Program-made: the position numbers and the translations under genes
From: Staphylococcus condimenti
Lineage (GTDB): Bacteria; Bacillota; Bacilli; Staphylococcales; Staphylococcaceae
Assembly (NCBI RefSeq): GCF_001618885.1
Contig: NZ_CP015114.1
Coordinates: 1-64,000 of the forward strand
Length of the DNA stretch: 64,000 nucleotides
Direction of reading: 5' to 3'
Notes under the pieces: model-generated
What the model was told of the DNA's origin: nothing
Databases searched by the model: none
The model's input: the letters and a program-made list of their open reading frames with translations, nothing else
Shown: positions 42,808-52,610 of the stretch, in pieces
How the letters are laid out: each line of letters begins with the position of its first letter
Numbering within the stretch: the stretch's first letter is position 1

Positions 42808-44283
42808 ATGACAAGTAATAAATTATTTAAAACATTAGTAACCGTAACTTGTTTGCTTTTGACATTTACTTTAGTTTTTGGAAGTTTTGGATCTAAAGCA
42901 AACGCAGCATCACAAGATAAAACATGGGAAAAAATCAAAAAGAGAGGTGTGTTAAAGGTTGGATTATCAGCTGATTATGCACCGTTAGAATTTGAAAGTC
43001 ATAAAAACGGAAAGCGTGAGTATGTAGGTATAGATATAGAAATTGCTAAAAAAATCGCAAAAGATAACGGGTTGAAATTAGAAATTGTGAACATGAACTT
43101 TGACAGTTTGTTAGGTGCTTTAAAGACTGGGAAAATAGATATGATTATTTCAGGAATGACGCCCACACCAGAGCGTAAAAAAGAAGTAGACTTTTCTGAT
43201 TCATATTTAAAATCTGGACAGACTATGGTCGTGAAAAAGACAAATATCGATAAGTACAAATCTTTAAAGGACTTTGCAAACAAACGTATAGGTGCACAAA
43301 AACAGACAACACAAGAAGAACTTGCAAAAAACGAAATTGAAAATGCAGACATACAATCAATGACACGTTTGCCAGAAGTAATAATGGCTTTAAAAAGCGG
43401 AAAAACAGATGGTGCGATTATTGAAGGACCTGTGGCAGAAGCATATTTACAACAAAATCCTGAACTCGGTTTTGCAAAAGTAAAATTTTCAGAGCCAGAT
43501 AAAGATACTTGTATCGCTTTGCCAAAAGAATCACCTGTATTCTTAGATAAATTAAATACCTCAATTAAAGATATCAAAGATAAAGGGTTAATAGATAAAT
43601 ATAAAGAAACTGCAGCGCAAGCTATGGAAGATGATGGGAACTTCTTTACAAAATACAGCTCATTTTTTGTGACTGGTATTAAAAATACAATTTTAATCTC
43701 GATTATAGGAGTAGTCTTAGGTGCTGTTTTCGGTGCATTACTTGCATTGATGAAATTAAGTACATTTAAGCCTTTAAAATGGTTAGCAACAATTTATATA
43801 GAATTCATTAGAGGTACACCATTACTTGTTCAAGTATTCTTAGTTTTCTTCGGTACAACAGCTGCATTAGGATTGAATATTTCGGCAATGATATGCGGAA
43901 TGATTGCCATGGTTATTAACTGTTCAGCCTATATTGCTGAAATTATTAGAGCAGGTATCAACGCGGTGGATAAGGGACAAACTGAAGCATCCAGAAGTTT
44001 AGGGTTGAGTTATGGTCAAACGATGAAAACGATTATTTTACCTCAAGCGATCAAGAATATTTTACCAGCCTTAGGTAATGAGTTTGTCACAGTTATAAAA
44101 GAATCATCAATTGTATCAGTAATTGGAGTTAGTGAAATCATGTTTAATGCGCAAGTAGTTCAGGGGGCATCTTTTGATCCATTTACACCTTTATTAGTTG
44201 CAGCAATTTTATACTTCATTTTGACATTTGTTTTATCAAGAGTGATGTATTTCTTTGAAGGGAGAATGAAAGTCAGTGATTAA
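42808..44283 (+). CDS. Fused amino-acid ABC substrate-binding protein and permease (glutamine type)
   Basis: A 491-residue fusion. A signal peptide (about 1-35, ending SKANA) leads into a family 3 solute-binding domain (about 40-270; [49 protein letters not shown]). A His/Glu/Gln-type permease domain follows (about 285-490) with several membrane segments and the EAA loop [27 protein letters not shown], which docks to the ATPase. ATG 42808 has CCAGGAGGGG upstream; the in-frame ATG at 42772 does not. It overlaps the ATPase gene by eight bases. Probably imports glutamine or a similar polar amino acid. Confidence 0.93.
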   Translation: MTSNKLFKTLVTVTCLLLTFTLVFGSFGSKANAASQDKTWEKIKKRGVLKVGLSADYAPLEFESHKNGKREYVGIDIEIAKKIAKDNGLKLEIVNMNFDSLLGALKTGKIDMIISGMTPTPERKKEVDFSDSYLKSGQTMVVKKTNIDKYKSLKDFANKRIGAQKQTTQEELAKNEIENADIQSMTRLPEVIMALKSGKTDGAIIEGPVAEAYLQQNPELGFAKVKFSEPDKDTCIALPKESPVFLDKLNTSIKDIKDKGLIDKYKETAAQAMEDDGNFFTKYSSFFVTGIKNTILISIIGVVLGAVFGALLALMKLSTFKPLKWLATIYIEFIRGTPLLVQVFLVFFGTTAALGLNISAMICGMIAMVINCSAYIAEIIRAGINAVDKGQTEASRSLGLSYGQTMKTIILPQAIKNILPALGNEFVTVIKESSIVSVIGVSEIMFNAQVVQGASFDPFTPLLVAAILYFILTFVLSRVMYFFEGRMKVSD

Positions 44284-45001
44284 TATAAAACAACTTAAAA
44301 AAAGTTTTGGAACAAATGATGTGTTGAAAGATATCAATTTAAATGTAGAGAATGGGGAAGTAGTTGCAATAATCGGACCATCTGGCGGCGGGAAAAGCAC
44401 TTTGCTTAGATGTATAAATTTATTAGAACAACCTGATAGCGGTGAGATTATTTTTGAAGGGGATAACATATTAAATAAAAATGTAAACTTGAATCACTTA
44501 CGTCAGAAAATGGGTATGGTTTTCCAAAGCTTCAATTTATTTCCTCATAAAACAGTAAGAGAAAATATTATGTTAGCACCACAATTATTAAAAAAGAATG
44601 ATACTTCATCTTTAAAAATAGAAGCAGAAGAATTATTGAAAAAAGTAGGGTTAGAAGATAAAGGAGACAGCTATCCTTCTCAACTTTCTGGAGGCCAAAA
44701 ACAAAGAGTAGCAATTGCACGTGCCTTAGCTATGCATCCAGATGTACTGTTATTTGATGAACCAACTTCGGCGCTTGATCCTGAGGTTGTGGGGGATGTA
44801 TTGCATGTTATGAAAGAATTGGCAAAAGAAGGCATGACAATGGTGGTTGTAACACATGAAATGAACTTTGCACGTGATGTGAGCGATAAGGTTATATTTA
44901 TGGCAGACGGCGTTGTAGCAGAGTCTGGAACGCCAGAAGAAATATTTGAGCATCCAACAAATGAAAGAACAAAACAATTTTTACAACGTGTACTTAATTA
45001 A
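44276..45001 (+). CDS. glnQ: Amino-acid ABC transporter ATP-binding protein (GlnQ type)
   Basis: A 241-residue ATPase with Walker [11 protein letters not shown]-loop FQSFNLFPH, signature LSGGQKQR, Walker [14 protein letters not shown] and H-loop VVTHEM, all intact. It starts with GTG 44276 inside the end of the preceding gene, so the two are translationally coupled. It energises the fused binding protein/permease. Terminator directly after. Confidence 0.94.
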   Translation: MINIKQLKKSFGTNDVLKDINLNVENGEVVAIIGPSGGGKSTLLRCINLLEQPDSGEIIFEGDNILNKNVNLNHLRQKMGMVFQSFNLFPHKTVRENIMLAPQLLKKNDTSSLKIEAEELLKKVGLEDKGDSYPSQLSGGQKQRVAIARALAMHPDVLLFDEPTSALDPEVVGDVLHVMKELAKEGMTMVVVTHEMNFARDVSDKVIFMADGVVAESGTPEEIFEHPTNERTKQFLQRVLN

Positions 45002-45020
45002 ATATTGATAAAGCTTACTT

Positions 45021-45055
45021 AGACTGTTGTGTAAAATACAGCAGTCTTTTTCTAT
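45021..45055 (+). terminator. Terminator after glnQ
   Basis: Stem AGACTGTTGT/ACAGCAGTCT with AT-rich loop and TTTTTCT. Confidence 0.8.
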
Positions 45056-45122
45056 GAATTTATCGTTCGAAGCATGGTAAGTTGTGTTAAAATACAAAAT
45101 GGACGATTTAAATGGAGGCATT

Positions 45123-46250
45123 ATGTTGGATTATAAACAATTAAAAAAAGATATTATTGAATATGCCTATCAAATTGGAATTGACAGCATAGGATTTACA
45201 ACAGCAGATCCATTTGATGAATTAAAGCAGAAACTAGTTGATTATCACGCCAAAGGTTATGCATCTGGGTTTGAAGAATCTGATATTGAATTACGTGTAA
45301 ATCCCAAATTATCAATGCCTACAGCACGGTCAATTATAGCAATTGCTGTAGGTTACCCCAATAAATTAAAAGGTGCTCCGCGAAGTGTCAGGGGAGACCG
45401 CAGAGGAATGTTTGCAAGAGCCTCATGGGGACAAGACTATCATACAATTATGCGCAAACGTTTGGATAAATTAGCAGAATATATAAAAACGCGAGTTCCA
45501 GATGTTGAAATGTTATCGATGGTCGATACAGGTGTTTTATCAGACAGAGCAGTAGCAGAACGAGCAGGGCTAGGTTACACAGGAAGAAACGGCTTTGTAA
45601 TTAATCCTGACTTAGGCACATGGACATATTTAGGGGAGATGCTTGTAAGCATTCCTTTTGAACCTGACGACCCGCTTCTAGACAGTTGCGGCGACTGTAC
45701 AATTTGTGTCGATCGTTGTCCTACTGGAGCATTAGTCGGAGACGGCCAATTAAATAGCCAAAAATGTATTAGTTTTTTAACCCAAACAAAAGGTTATCTC
45801 CCAGATGACTATCGTTCTAAAATCGGCAATAGACTTTATGGATGTGATACTTGCCAGCAAGTATGTCCTCGAAATCGCGGTATCAATACAGAACAAGACG
45901 ACATCGTATTAGAACCTGAAATTTTAAAACCGCGACTTATTCCATTATTACAAATGAGCAATAAAGAATTTAAAAATACGTATGGCCATTTAGCAGGTGC
46001 ATGGAGAGGCAAAAAGCCGATTCAGCGTAATGCTATCATTGCTTTAGCGCATTTTAAAGAGGAAACAGCTATACCAGAATTGAAAGAAGTGGCAATCAAT
46101 GATCCGCGCCCAATGATTCGCGGTACAGCATATTGGGCAATTGGACAAATTGCTGGAGAAAGTGAGCGAGACTTTATTGAACAGCATTTAGCAGATGAGC
46201 TTGATGAAGTTCAAAAAGAAATGGTAAAAGGATTAGAAAAGAGGAATTAA
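45123..46250 (+). CDS. queG: Epoxyqueuosine reductase QueG
   Basis: Catalyses the last step of queuosine synthesis in tRNA, reducing epoxyqueuosine with cobalamin and two 4Fe-4S clusters. Cluster ligands are CGDCTICVDRCP and CDTCQQVCP. A C-terminal HEAT-like repeat (AIIALAHFKEETAIPELKEVA, then RGTAYWAIGQIA) binds tRNA. The protein has 375 residues from ATG 45123, which has AATGGAGG at 45111-45118; the in-frame ATG at 45084 lacks a site. TrmL follows five bases on. Confidence 0.95.
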   Translation: MLDYKQLKKDIIEYAYQIGIDSIGFTTADPFDELKQKLVDYHAKGYASGFEESDIELRVNPKLSMPTARSIIAIAVGYPNKLKGAPRSVRGDRRGMFARASWGQDYHTIMRKRLDKLAEYIKTRVPDVEMLSMVDTGVLSDRAVAERAGLGYTGRNGFVINPDLGTWTYLGEMLVSIPFEPDDPLLDSCGDCTICVDRCPTGALVGDGQLNSQKCISFLTQTKGYLPDDYRSKIGNRLYGCDTCQQVCPRNRGINTEQDDIVLEPEILKPRLIPLLQMSNKEFKNTYGHLAGAWRGKKPIQRNAIIALAHFKEETAIPELKEVAINDPRPMIRGTAYWAIGQIAGESERDFIEQHLADELDEVQKEMVKGLEKRN

Positions 46251-46255
46251 GAAAA

Positions 46256-46726
46256 ATGACAAATCATGTCGTGTTATTTCAACCGGAAATCCCTGCAAAC
46301 ACAGGGAATATAGCAAGAACTTGTGCAGGTACAAATACACATTTGCATCTTATTAAACCATTAGGATTCAGTACAGATGATAAAATGTTAAAACGTGCAG
46401 GTCTTGATTATTGGGAGCATGTTAATATTACTTATTATGAAAATATAGAACAGTTTTTTGACCAAACAGAAGGGCATTATTATTTAATCACTAAATTCGG
46501 TGCTACAACCTTTACAGACTTTGATTATTCAGACCCTGAAGAAGAACATTATTTTGTTTTTGGGCGTGAAACAACAGGTTTGCCAGATTGGGTCAAAGAA
46601 AAATATCATGATACTGCTTTAAGAATTCCGATGAACGATCATATTCGTTCATTGAATTTATCAAATACAGCAGCAATTTTAGTATATGAAGCTTTAAGAC
46701 AACAAAATTATCCAGGTATGCATTAA
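46256..46726 (+). CDS. trmL: tRNA (cytidine/uridine-34 2'-O)-methyltransferase TrmL
   Basis: A 156-residue SPOUT methyltransferase that modifies the wobble base of leucine tRNAs. The trefoil-knot motifs are NTGNIARTCAG, HLIKPLGF, FGRETTGLPDW, and the SAM loop IPMNDHIRSLNLSNTAAILVY. It is in one operon with queG, another enzyme of the anticodon wobble position. Confidence 0.95.
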   Translation: MTNHVVLFQPEIPANTGNIARTCAGTNTHLHLIKPLGFSTDDKMLKRAGLDYWEHVNITYYENIEQFFDQTEGHYYLITKFGATTFTDFDYSDPEEEHYFVFGRETTGLPDWVKEKYHDTALRIPMNDHIRSLNLSNTAAILVYEALRQQNYPGMH

Positions 46727-46973
46727 GAAAAAACTCTAGATAGATGAAATTAAATAATGATATCGGTATAATTAAGATAAACATATAAATTATGCTGCGG
46801 GTTTATATATAAATTCGATAGGGTATTAAAAATATCAATGGGTATAATTAAATGCACGGGATTCAAATTATTCCGTTATAGTAAGTAGGAATCTGTGTGA
46901 TTCTTTTTCTTGCTTGTGAAAGTATACATTGAATCAATATACTAACTGAGAACAATTAGAGGAGTGTACATTT

Positions 46974-47573
46974 ATGGCAATGAACTTTAAAGTTTTTCCA
47001 TCAGCAGATACAACTGCACGTTATGCTGCAGATATAATTAGAAAGCAATTTAATAACAATCCTACAACAATTATGGGTGTACATTTAGCAGATGATAATG
47101 CACCTGTACTTGAAGACTTGAAACAAAATGTTTTAAGACATCCAGTAGATTTCAGCCAAGTTAACATATTTGATTATGACGAGAACAAGTCATATTATGA
47201 AACTCTAGGCGTGCCTGCAACTCAAATTTATGAATTATCATATAATGATAATCCAGTTGAAAAAATTGAAGAAAATATCAAATCTAAAGAAAATAAAGCA
47301 AAATTCACAATGCAAGTTTTATCAATTAACAGCAAAGGTGAATTAGATGTGTCTGTTAAAACTGGTTTAATGCCAGCAAGAGAAATTATTCTTGTAATTA
47401 CAGGTGCTGAAAAAGCTGACCTTGTTAAAAAATTATATGAGGAAAACGGTAATTCAAGTTATGTACCATCAGACTTAAAAGCACATCGCATGGTAAATGT
47501 TCTATTAGATGAAGCTGCAGCAAAAGGTCTGCCTGAAGATGTACGTCAGTATTTTACTGAACGCTTCGCTTAA
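46974..47573 (+). CDS. NagB/6-phosphogluconolactonase-like protein lacking the deaminase motif
   Basis: A 199-residue protein with the fold text of the NagB/RpiA/6PGL superfamily (FPSADTTARYAADIIRKQF, TGLMPAREIILVITGAEKADLVKKLYE, HRMVNVLLDEAAAKGLPEDV). It is shorter than glucosamine-6-phosphate deaminase (about 250), and I cannot find the GxGxDGH active-site motif; the corresponding place reads TMQVLSINSKGELDVS. It may be a sugar-phosphate-binding or otherwise redirected protein. The S. aureus counterpart has been labelled a glucosamine-6-phosphate isomerase. AGAGGAG precedes ATG 46974. Confidence 0.7.
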   Translation: MAMNFKVFPSADTTARYAADIIRKQFNNNPTTIMGVHLADDNAPVLEDLKQNVLRHPVDFSQVNIFDYDENKSYYETLGVPATQIYELSYNDNPVEKIEENIKSKENKAKFTMQVLSINSKGELDVSVKTGLMPAREIILVITGAEKADLVKKLYEENGNSSYVPSDLKAHRMVNVLLDEAAAKGLPEDVRQYFTERFA

Positions 47574-47592
47574 TAAAGTATAAATTGATAAT

Positions 47593-47647
47593 TCTCCGGC
47601 AAGGGACTTGGTGTTTCTTAACCAATTGCTTGTCGGATTTTTATTTG
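47593..47647 (+). terminator. Terminator after the NagB-like gene
   Basis: A long imperfect stem (TCCGGCAAG with CTTGTCGGA, inner ACTTGGT with ACCAATT) followed by a T-run. Confidence 0.75.
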
Positions 47648-47712
47648 TTTTTATACTGCATTTCATATATATTTTAAGAAGTGATTAATAAAAGAAAGGA
47701 TGCATTAACGTA

Positions 47713-48129
47713 ATGCAGAACTTACATAAGCATTGGAAATTATTGATGATATTGACAGTCATAGTCGGACTTTTATCCATTAAAGGGTTTCCTATTGCAT
47801 TAGGTGCACTTTATTTACCTGTTTTATTCCGTGTTGTTAAATTACAAATGAACTTATCAAAAGGACTCATAAATGAAAGAGATCCTCAAATGTTTATTAA
47901 GAGTAATCAAAAAGGTGTTATTATCAGTGTTGTATGTTGTATTGCTATAACTTTTATTTTAATGAAAGCAATTAGTGATTTTTATGCTGGTTTAACAGGT
48001 TTTTTAGGCACTTTAATCGCAATTAGTCCAGTGACATTAGCCATAAGTATCATATTATATATTCTTTCTGCTATTGCTGTTATACAAGCAGTTAAACTGC
48101 ATTTTGGCAATAATAAAATAGTAGACTAA
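47713..48129 (+). CDS. Small membrane protein of unknown function
   Basis: A 138-residue protein with about four membrane segments: LLMILTVIVGLLSIKGF, FPIALGALYLPVLF, GVIISVVCCIAITFILMK and the last one near LAISIILYILSAIAVIQ. The loop after the second carries KLQMNLSKGLINERDPQMFIKS. I do not recognise a family. GAAAGGATG precedes ATG 47713. A single gene between two terminators. Confidence 0.7.
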   Translation: MQNLHKHWKLLMILTVIVGLLSIKGFPIALGALYLPVLFRVVKLQMNLSKGLINERDPQMFIKSNQKGVIISVVCCIAITFILMKAISDFYAGLTGFLGTLIAISPVTLAISIILYILSAIAVIQAVKLHFGNNKIVD

Positions 48130-48135
48130 AAAATG

Positions 48136-48174
48136 ACTGAGTATGAGACGTGGAAGTTTCTGCTCAGTTTTTTG
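48136..48174 (+). terminator. Terminator after the small membrane protein
   Basis: ACTGAG/CTCAGT stem extended by A/T pairs, with a T-run; the loop is long and partly structured. Confidence 0.6.
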
Positions 48175-48212
48175 TTACATTATGCTATTTTCAGAGAATT
48201 TTGAACTATAAA

Positions 48213-48226
48213 TGAAAGCGTTAACG
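48213..48226 (+). promoter_or_regulatory. CcpA cre site upstream of fumC
   Basis: TGAAAGCGTTAACG fits the cre consensus TGWAARCGYTWNCW at 13 of 14 positions. It lies about 75 bases before the fumC start. Confidence 0.65.
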
Positions 48227-48301
48227 TTATAGAGATTTTAATATAAATAATTTAATGCTATACTGAAATTAAATATCACTCAAAAAGGGGAGAAAAGTCA
48301 A

Positions 48302-49690
48302 ATGTCAGTAAGAATTGAACATGATACTTTCGGAGAAATCGAAGTACCCGGCGATAAATTTTGGGGTGCTCAAACAGAACGAAGCAAACGTAATTTCCCA
48401 GTTGGAAAAGAACGTATGCCGATTGAAGTGGTTTATGGTTTTGCACAATTAAAACGCGCAGCTGCTTTAGCAAACTATGATTTAGGCAAATTAAGCGAAG
48501 CTAAAAAAGAAGCAATTATATTTGCATGCGATCGTGTAATCAAAGGGGAATTAGATGAACACTTCCCATTAGTTGTATGGCAAACAGGAAGCGGTACACA
48601 AAGTAATATGAATGTAAACGAAGTAGTCAGCTATGTAGCTAATGACTATTTGAAAAAGCACGGCAGTGAAGAAACAGTTCATCCAAATGATGATGTGAAT
48701 AAATCTCAAAGTTCAAATGATACTTTCCCAACTGCTATGCATGTTGCTTTATATCATGAAATTGAATCAAATCTTGAACCAGCATTAAAACAATTACGTG
48801 ATACTTTTGAGAAAAAAGAAAAAGATTTCCATGACATCATTAAAATCGGTCGTACACATTTACAAGATGCGACACCGATTCGTCTTGGTCAAGAAATCAG
48901 CGGATGGCGTTATATGCTAGACAAATGTGATGAATTATTAAAAGAGTCTAAAGCACATTTATTAAACTTAGCAATTGGCGGTACTGCAGTAGGTACAGGT
49001 ATCAATGCGCATCCCGAATTTGGTGATCGTGTTGCTGAAAAAATTAAAGAAAATACAGGTTATCCTTTTGTATCATCAGAAAATAAATTCCATGCATTAA
49101 CAGCACATGACGAAGTCGTACAATTACACGGCACATTAAAAGCCTTAGCTGCTGACTTAATGAAGATTGCAAATGATGTACGCTGGTTAGCTTCTGGTCC
49201 GCGTGCTGGACTTGCTGAAATCAGTATTCCAGAAAATGAACCAGGATCATCTATCATGCCAGGTAAAGTAAACCCTACACAATGTGAAATGTTAACAATG
49301 GTAGCAGTTCAAGTTATGGGTAATGACACTGTTGTAGGTATTGCAGCATCTCAAGGTAATTTTGAATTGAATGTATTCAAACCTGTTATTATGAATGACA
49401 CATTACAATCAATTTATCTTTTAGCAGATGGTATGAGAACATTTGACGAAAACTGCGCCCAAGGAATCGAACCGATTGAAGAAAATATTGATCAATATTT
49501 GAATCGTTCACTAATGCTTGTTACAGCGTTAAATCCACATATTGGTTATGAAAAAGCAGCTTCAATTGCTAAAAATGCACACAAAAAAGGTATCACTTTA
49601 AAACAATCTGCAATTGATTCAGGTTACTTAACTGAAGAACAATTTGATGAATGGATTAAACCTGAAAATATGGTTGAACCTAACGCTTAA
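48302..49690 (+). CDS. fumC: Class II fumarate hydratase
   Basis: Interconverts fumarate and malate in the citric acid cycle. The 462-residue iron-free enzyme has the superfamily signature [40 protein letters not shown], and the catalytic His in [21 protein letters not shown] precedes ATG 48302. A cre-like site upstream suggests carbon catabolite repression. Confidence 0.97.
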   Translation: MSVRIEHDTFGEIEVPGDKFWGAQTERSKRNFPVGKERMPIEVVYGFAQLKRAAALANYDLGKLSEAKKEAIIFACDRVIKGELDEHFPLVVWQTGSGTQSNMNVNEVVSYVANDYLKKHGSEETVHPNDDVNKSQSSNDTFPTAMHVALYHEIESNLEPALKQLRDTFEKKEKDFHDIIKIGRTHLQDATPIRLGQEISGWRYMLDKCDELLKESKAHLLNLAIGGTAVGTGINAHPEFGDRVAEKIKENTGYPFVSSENKFHALTAHDEVVQLHGTLKALAADLMKIANDVRWLASGPRAGLAEISIPENEPGSSIMPGKVNPTQCEMLTMVAVQVMGNDTVVGIAASQGNFELNVFKPVIMNDTLQSIYLLADGMRTFDENCAQGIEPIEENIDQYLNRSLMLVTALNPHIGYEKAASIAKNAHKKGITLKQSAIDSGYLTEEQFDEWIKPENMVEPNA

Positions 49691-49702
49691 TGGATACAAA
49701 TA

Positions 49703-49741
49703 AGAAGCCGTGCTCCTTTGAGGGGGCGCGGCTTCTTTCTT
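49703..49741. terminator. Bidirectional terminator, fumC / pseudouridine synthase
   Basis: GC-rich stem AAGAAGCCGTGCTCC with GGGGCGCGGCTTCTT (G-U pairs) between convergent genes. Confidence 0.88.
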
Positions 49742-50567
49742 ATTTTTCATCATCTAATGAAACTGAGATTTTTTCTTTTGTTAGTGGGTGTGTGAATTCA
49801 ATTTGATGACTATGCAATTGCAACTGTCTTAATTTAGAATCTCCATAAAGCGGATCACCTAAGACAGGGTGGCCAATAGCAGCTAAATGCACACGGATTT
49901 GATGTGTACGTCCAGTATCGAGTTTGATGTCTAATTCGCATTCATTTTCTTTAATCATTCTAGAATTTAAAATATGTGTAATTGCATGTTGGCCAGTTGG
50001 TGAAACACGACGGCGATTTGAATGGAATTTATCTTTTCCAATCGGTTTATCAATTGTCTGCGGCTTCAAAGGCAGCTGGCTTTTGACACGTGCTTTATAA
50101 ATTCTAGAGATTTGATTATCTTCCAACATACGATCTAATAACTTTTTCATCAATGGGTTTTTAGCTACGATTAATAGACCGACAGTTTCTTGATCTAAAC
50201 GATGAATGGGTTCTGCATAATCACTATCAATTGTGTAAATGACATGATTCATTAAGGTGTTGCTTTCTTTTAGATCATTTGGATGTGTTTTAACACCTTT
50301 AGGTTTTTTAATAATCGCAATGTCATCGTCTTCGTAGAATACTTCAGCATAGCGATAACTTGGCAAATAATTACTTTTTTCATCAGGAGTCGGAATATAT
50401 GCAGTATCACCTGTTTGCACTTTATCCGTTAATTTTGCTTCATCATTATTGATTTTGATATCTTTTGACATATTAAGTTGGTGTAATTCTTTTTTGGGCA
50501 ACTTAACGTCTTGGAAAATTTCTCGTAAAGAATAGTTATTATATTGTTCAGGTACTTTAAATTTCAT
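49740..50567 (-). CDS. RluA-family rRNA/tRNA pseudouridine synthase
   Basis: A 275-residue protein with an S4-like N-terminal part (SLREIFQDVKLPKKELHQL) and the RluA catalytic domain: HRLDQETVGLLIVAKN holds the catalytic Asp, and DIKLDTGRTHQIRVHLAAIGHPVLGDPLYG is the signature strand-loop. I start at ATG 50567 because GAGGGAGG is just upstream; the longer ATG at 50582 would cover it. The exact RNA target is unknown. Confidence 0.92.
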   Translation of the reverse strand: MKFKVPEQYNNYSLREIFQDVKLPKKELHQLNMSKDIKINNDEAKLTDKVQTGDTAYIPTPDEKSNYLPSYRYAEVFYEDDDIAIIKKPKGVKTHPNDLKESNTLMNHVIYTIDSDYAEPIHRLDQETVGLLIVAKNPLMKKLLDRMLEDNQISRIYKARVKSQLPLKPQTIDKPIGKDKFHSNRRRVSPTGQHAITHILNSRMIKENECELDIKLDTGRTHQIRVHLAAIGHPVLGDPLYGDSKLRQLQLHSHQIEFTHPLTKEKISVSLDDEK

Positions 50568-50704
50568 AGTTTCCTCCCTCAATCATTACTTCTTATCATA
50601 ACACAATTTGACTTTCTAAAGAGAGTCGAAACAATAGAATACTATCGTTCATTGTTTCAAGAAGGTATAATAAAGTAAAGTTGGTTAACGAAAGGGATGA
50701 GTAG

Positions 50705-51829
50705 ATGGTTAAACCTACACGTCTGGCATTATTGAAAGAAATAGCTGAATATTTGAATGAAGAGACTGAAATCTATGCGATGATGCATGGTGCTTTAAAA
50801 CGTTTAATTGAGGGCAGCTCTTTTTCTACAGGATGGATTTTCTTTATAAATGCAGATGGTATTCAAGAAATGGTAGCGGATTACCATCTTCCTCAATCGC
50901 TTATGAAGGAAGATTGCAAAAGCATGAGCGAAGGTACTTGTTGGTGTGTTCAAGCTTATAATAGCCAGCGATTGACGAAAGCTTCAAACATTATACATTG
51001 CTCGAGAATCAGTGCAGCTAATAAGAAATATCATAATGAATCGGAAGGCATAACACATCATGCAACAGTACCGCTTCGCTCAGGCAATGAAAAATTCGGG
51101 TTATTAAATGTTGCCTCTCCATATACAGAAAAATATTCTGAAGAAGATTTGGAACTGCTCGAATCAGTTGCTTTTCAAATCGGTTCAACAATTAAACGTA
51201 TTGAACTGACAAATCAAGAAAAAGAAGCTGCCCGTTTGAATGAAAGAAACCGATTAGCGCGTGATTTACATGATTCAGTTAATCAGATGTTGTTTTCATT
51301 AAAAATAACTGCACACGCAGCATATGGAATGACAGATGAACCCATTGCTAAAAAAGCATTTCAAACTATAGAAACAACTAGCCAACAAGCTGTAAATGAA
51401 ATGCGTGCATTAATATGGCAATTGAAACCCGTTGGATTAGAACATGGTCTTGTAAGTGCAGTAAAGCGTTACTGCGAATTGATTGGCATACAGCCTAAAA
51501 TACATGTAGAAGGTCTGATAAATTTATCCAGCAGTATAGAAGAGCATGTATATAGAATTGTGCAAGAAGCGGTAAATAATATCAAAAAGCATGCGCAGAC
51601 AGATAACGTTGATATAAAATTGATACAAGAGAATAATATATTTACCGTCAGTATCAGCGACCAAGGAACAGGGTTTAATTCCGAATTTATAAGTGAAGAA
51701 TCGCATGGCATACACAATATGAAACAAAGAATTAAACAAATCCATGGGGAATTGGATATACAATCTACTATAGGCAAAGGGACTCATATAAGTATGAAGA
51801 TTCCTGTGATTAGAATAGATAAGGAGTAA
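50705..51829 (+). CDS. airS: GAF-domain oxygen/redox-sensing histidine kinase AirS
   Basis: A 374-residue cytosolic kinase without membrane segments. The GAF domain (about 10-165) contains four cysteines, Cys71, Cys79, Cys81 and Cys99 (DCKSMSEGTCWCVQ, then NIIHCSRI), matching the arrangement that binds a 2Fe-2S cluster in S. aureus AirS. The HPK7 motif ERNRLARDLHDSVNQMLF gives phospho-His189; the ATPase part has VQEAVNNIKKHAQT and DQGTGFN. It pairs with airR four bases on. It is distinct from NreB, whose sensor is a PAS domain. Confidence 0.92.
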   Translation: MVKPTRLALLKEIAEYLNEETEIYAMMHGALKRLIEGSSFSTGWIFFINADGIQEMVADYHLPQSLMKEDCKSMSEGTCWCVQAYNSQRLTKASNIIHCSRISAANKKYHNESEGITHHATVPLRSGNEKFGLLNVASPYTEKYSEEDLELLESVAFQIGSTIKRIELTNQEKEAARLNERNRLARDLHDSVNQMLFSLKITAHAAYGMTDEPIAKKAFQTIETTSQQAVNEMRALIWQLKPVGLEHGLVSAVKRYCELIGIQPKIHVEGLINLSSSIEEHVYRIVQEAVNNIKKHAQTDNVDIKLIQENNIFTVSISDQGTGFNSEFISEESHGIHNMKQRIKQIHGELDIQSTIGKGTHISMKIPVIRIDKE

Positions 51830-51833
51830 AAAA

Positions 51834-52463
51834 ATGGCAAATCGCGTAACATTAATAGATGATCATTACATCGTTAGACAAGGTTTAGAGTTTTTAATTT
51901 CTACCATAGAAGATTTAACGATTGAAGGATCCTATTCAAATGGAAAACAGTTCTTTGAAGAATTAAAAGCACAAAATATACAACCTGATATTGTACTACT
52001 AGATCTTGTTATGCCTGAAATGAATGGAATAGAAGTAACCGAAAAATTAAAAAAAGAGTATCCATCTATTAAAATTTTAGTTTTAACAAGTTATGCAGAT
52101 GATGAGCATGTGATTTCAGCAATCAATAAAGGTGCAGATGGCTATGAAATGAAAGATGTAGAACCAGATGTGCTTATTGAATCTATACATAAAGTGTTAG
52201 AAGGCGCTAAGATAATACACCCAGAAGTACAAAAGGTAATTGAGGATGTGGCTAAAAAACCCCACCACATTAACAAGTTATCTAATCGAGAAACAGAAGT
52301 ATTAAAAGAAATGGCTAAAGGTAAAACGAATAAAGAAATTGCTGAAACATTATTTGTTTCAGAAAAAACAGTGAAGACACATGTGAGTCATATATTTTCA
52401 AAATTACAGGTTACAGATAGAACACAAGCAGCAATTTATGCAATGGAAAATAAATTAATTTAA
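51834..52463 (+). CDS. airR: Response regulator AirR
   Basis: A 209-residue NarL/LuxR-type regulator. Phospho-acceptor Asp57 lies in IVLLDLVMPEMNG, with the N-terminal acidic pair in LIDDHYIVRQG. The C-terminal helix-turn-helix is LSNRETEVLKEMAKGKTNKEIA and [16 protein letters not shown]. In S. aureus it regulates oxygen-responsive and cell-wall genes under control of AirS. Followed by a perfect hairpin terminator. Confidence 0.93.
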   Translation: MANRVTLIDDHYIVRQGLEFLISTIEDLTIEGSYSNGKQFFEELKAQNIQPDIVLLDLVMPEMNGIEVTEKLKKEYPSIKILVLTSYADDEHVISAINKGADGYEMKDVEPDVLIESIHKVLEGAKIIHPEVQKVIEDVAKKPHHINKLSNRETEVLKEMAKGKTNKEIAETLFVSEKTVKTHVSHIFSKLQVTDRTQAAIYAMENKLI

Positions 52464-52474
52464 TTTATATTGAA

Positions 52475-52522
52475 GCGTGCTCATAATGCAATAATAAAGC
52501 AATTATGAGCACGTTTCTTATT
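52475..52522 (+). terminator. Terminator after airR
   Basis: 12-bp perfect stem CGTGCTCATAAT/ATTATGAGCACG followed by TTTCTTATTT. Confidence 0.82.
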
Positions 52523-52610
52523 TGTATAAATTTTCACAAATAAAATATTGTTTCCCTTTTCAGAAAAATCTGATTATAATATAATTATAGGATTCAAGGG
52601 GGGATGGAAA

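Noticed and set aside
46727..46973. Possible small RNA or riboswitch in the gap after trmL
   Set aside because: AT-rich with several -10-like TATAAT runs but no stable stem or conserved motif that I recognise.
50705..52463. NreBC nitrate-regulatory system
   Set aside because: The sensor is a GAF domain with AirS-type cysteines and no nreA or nitrate reductase genes are adjacent.
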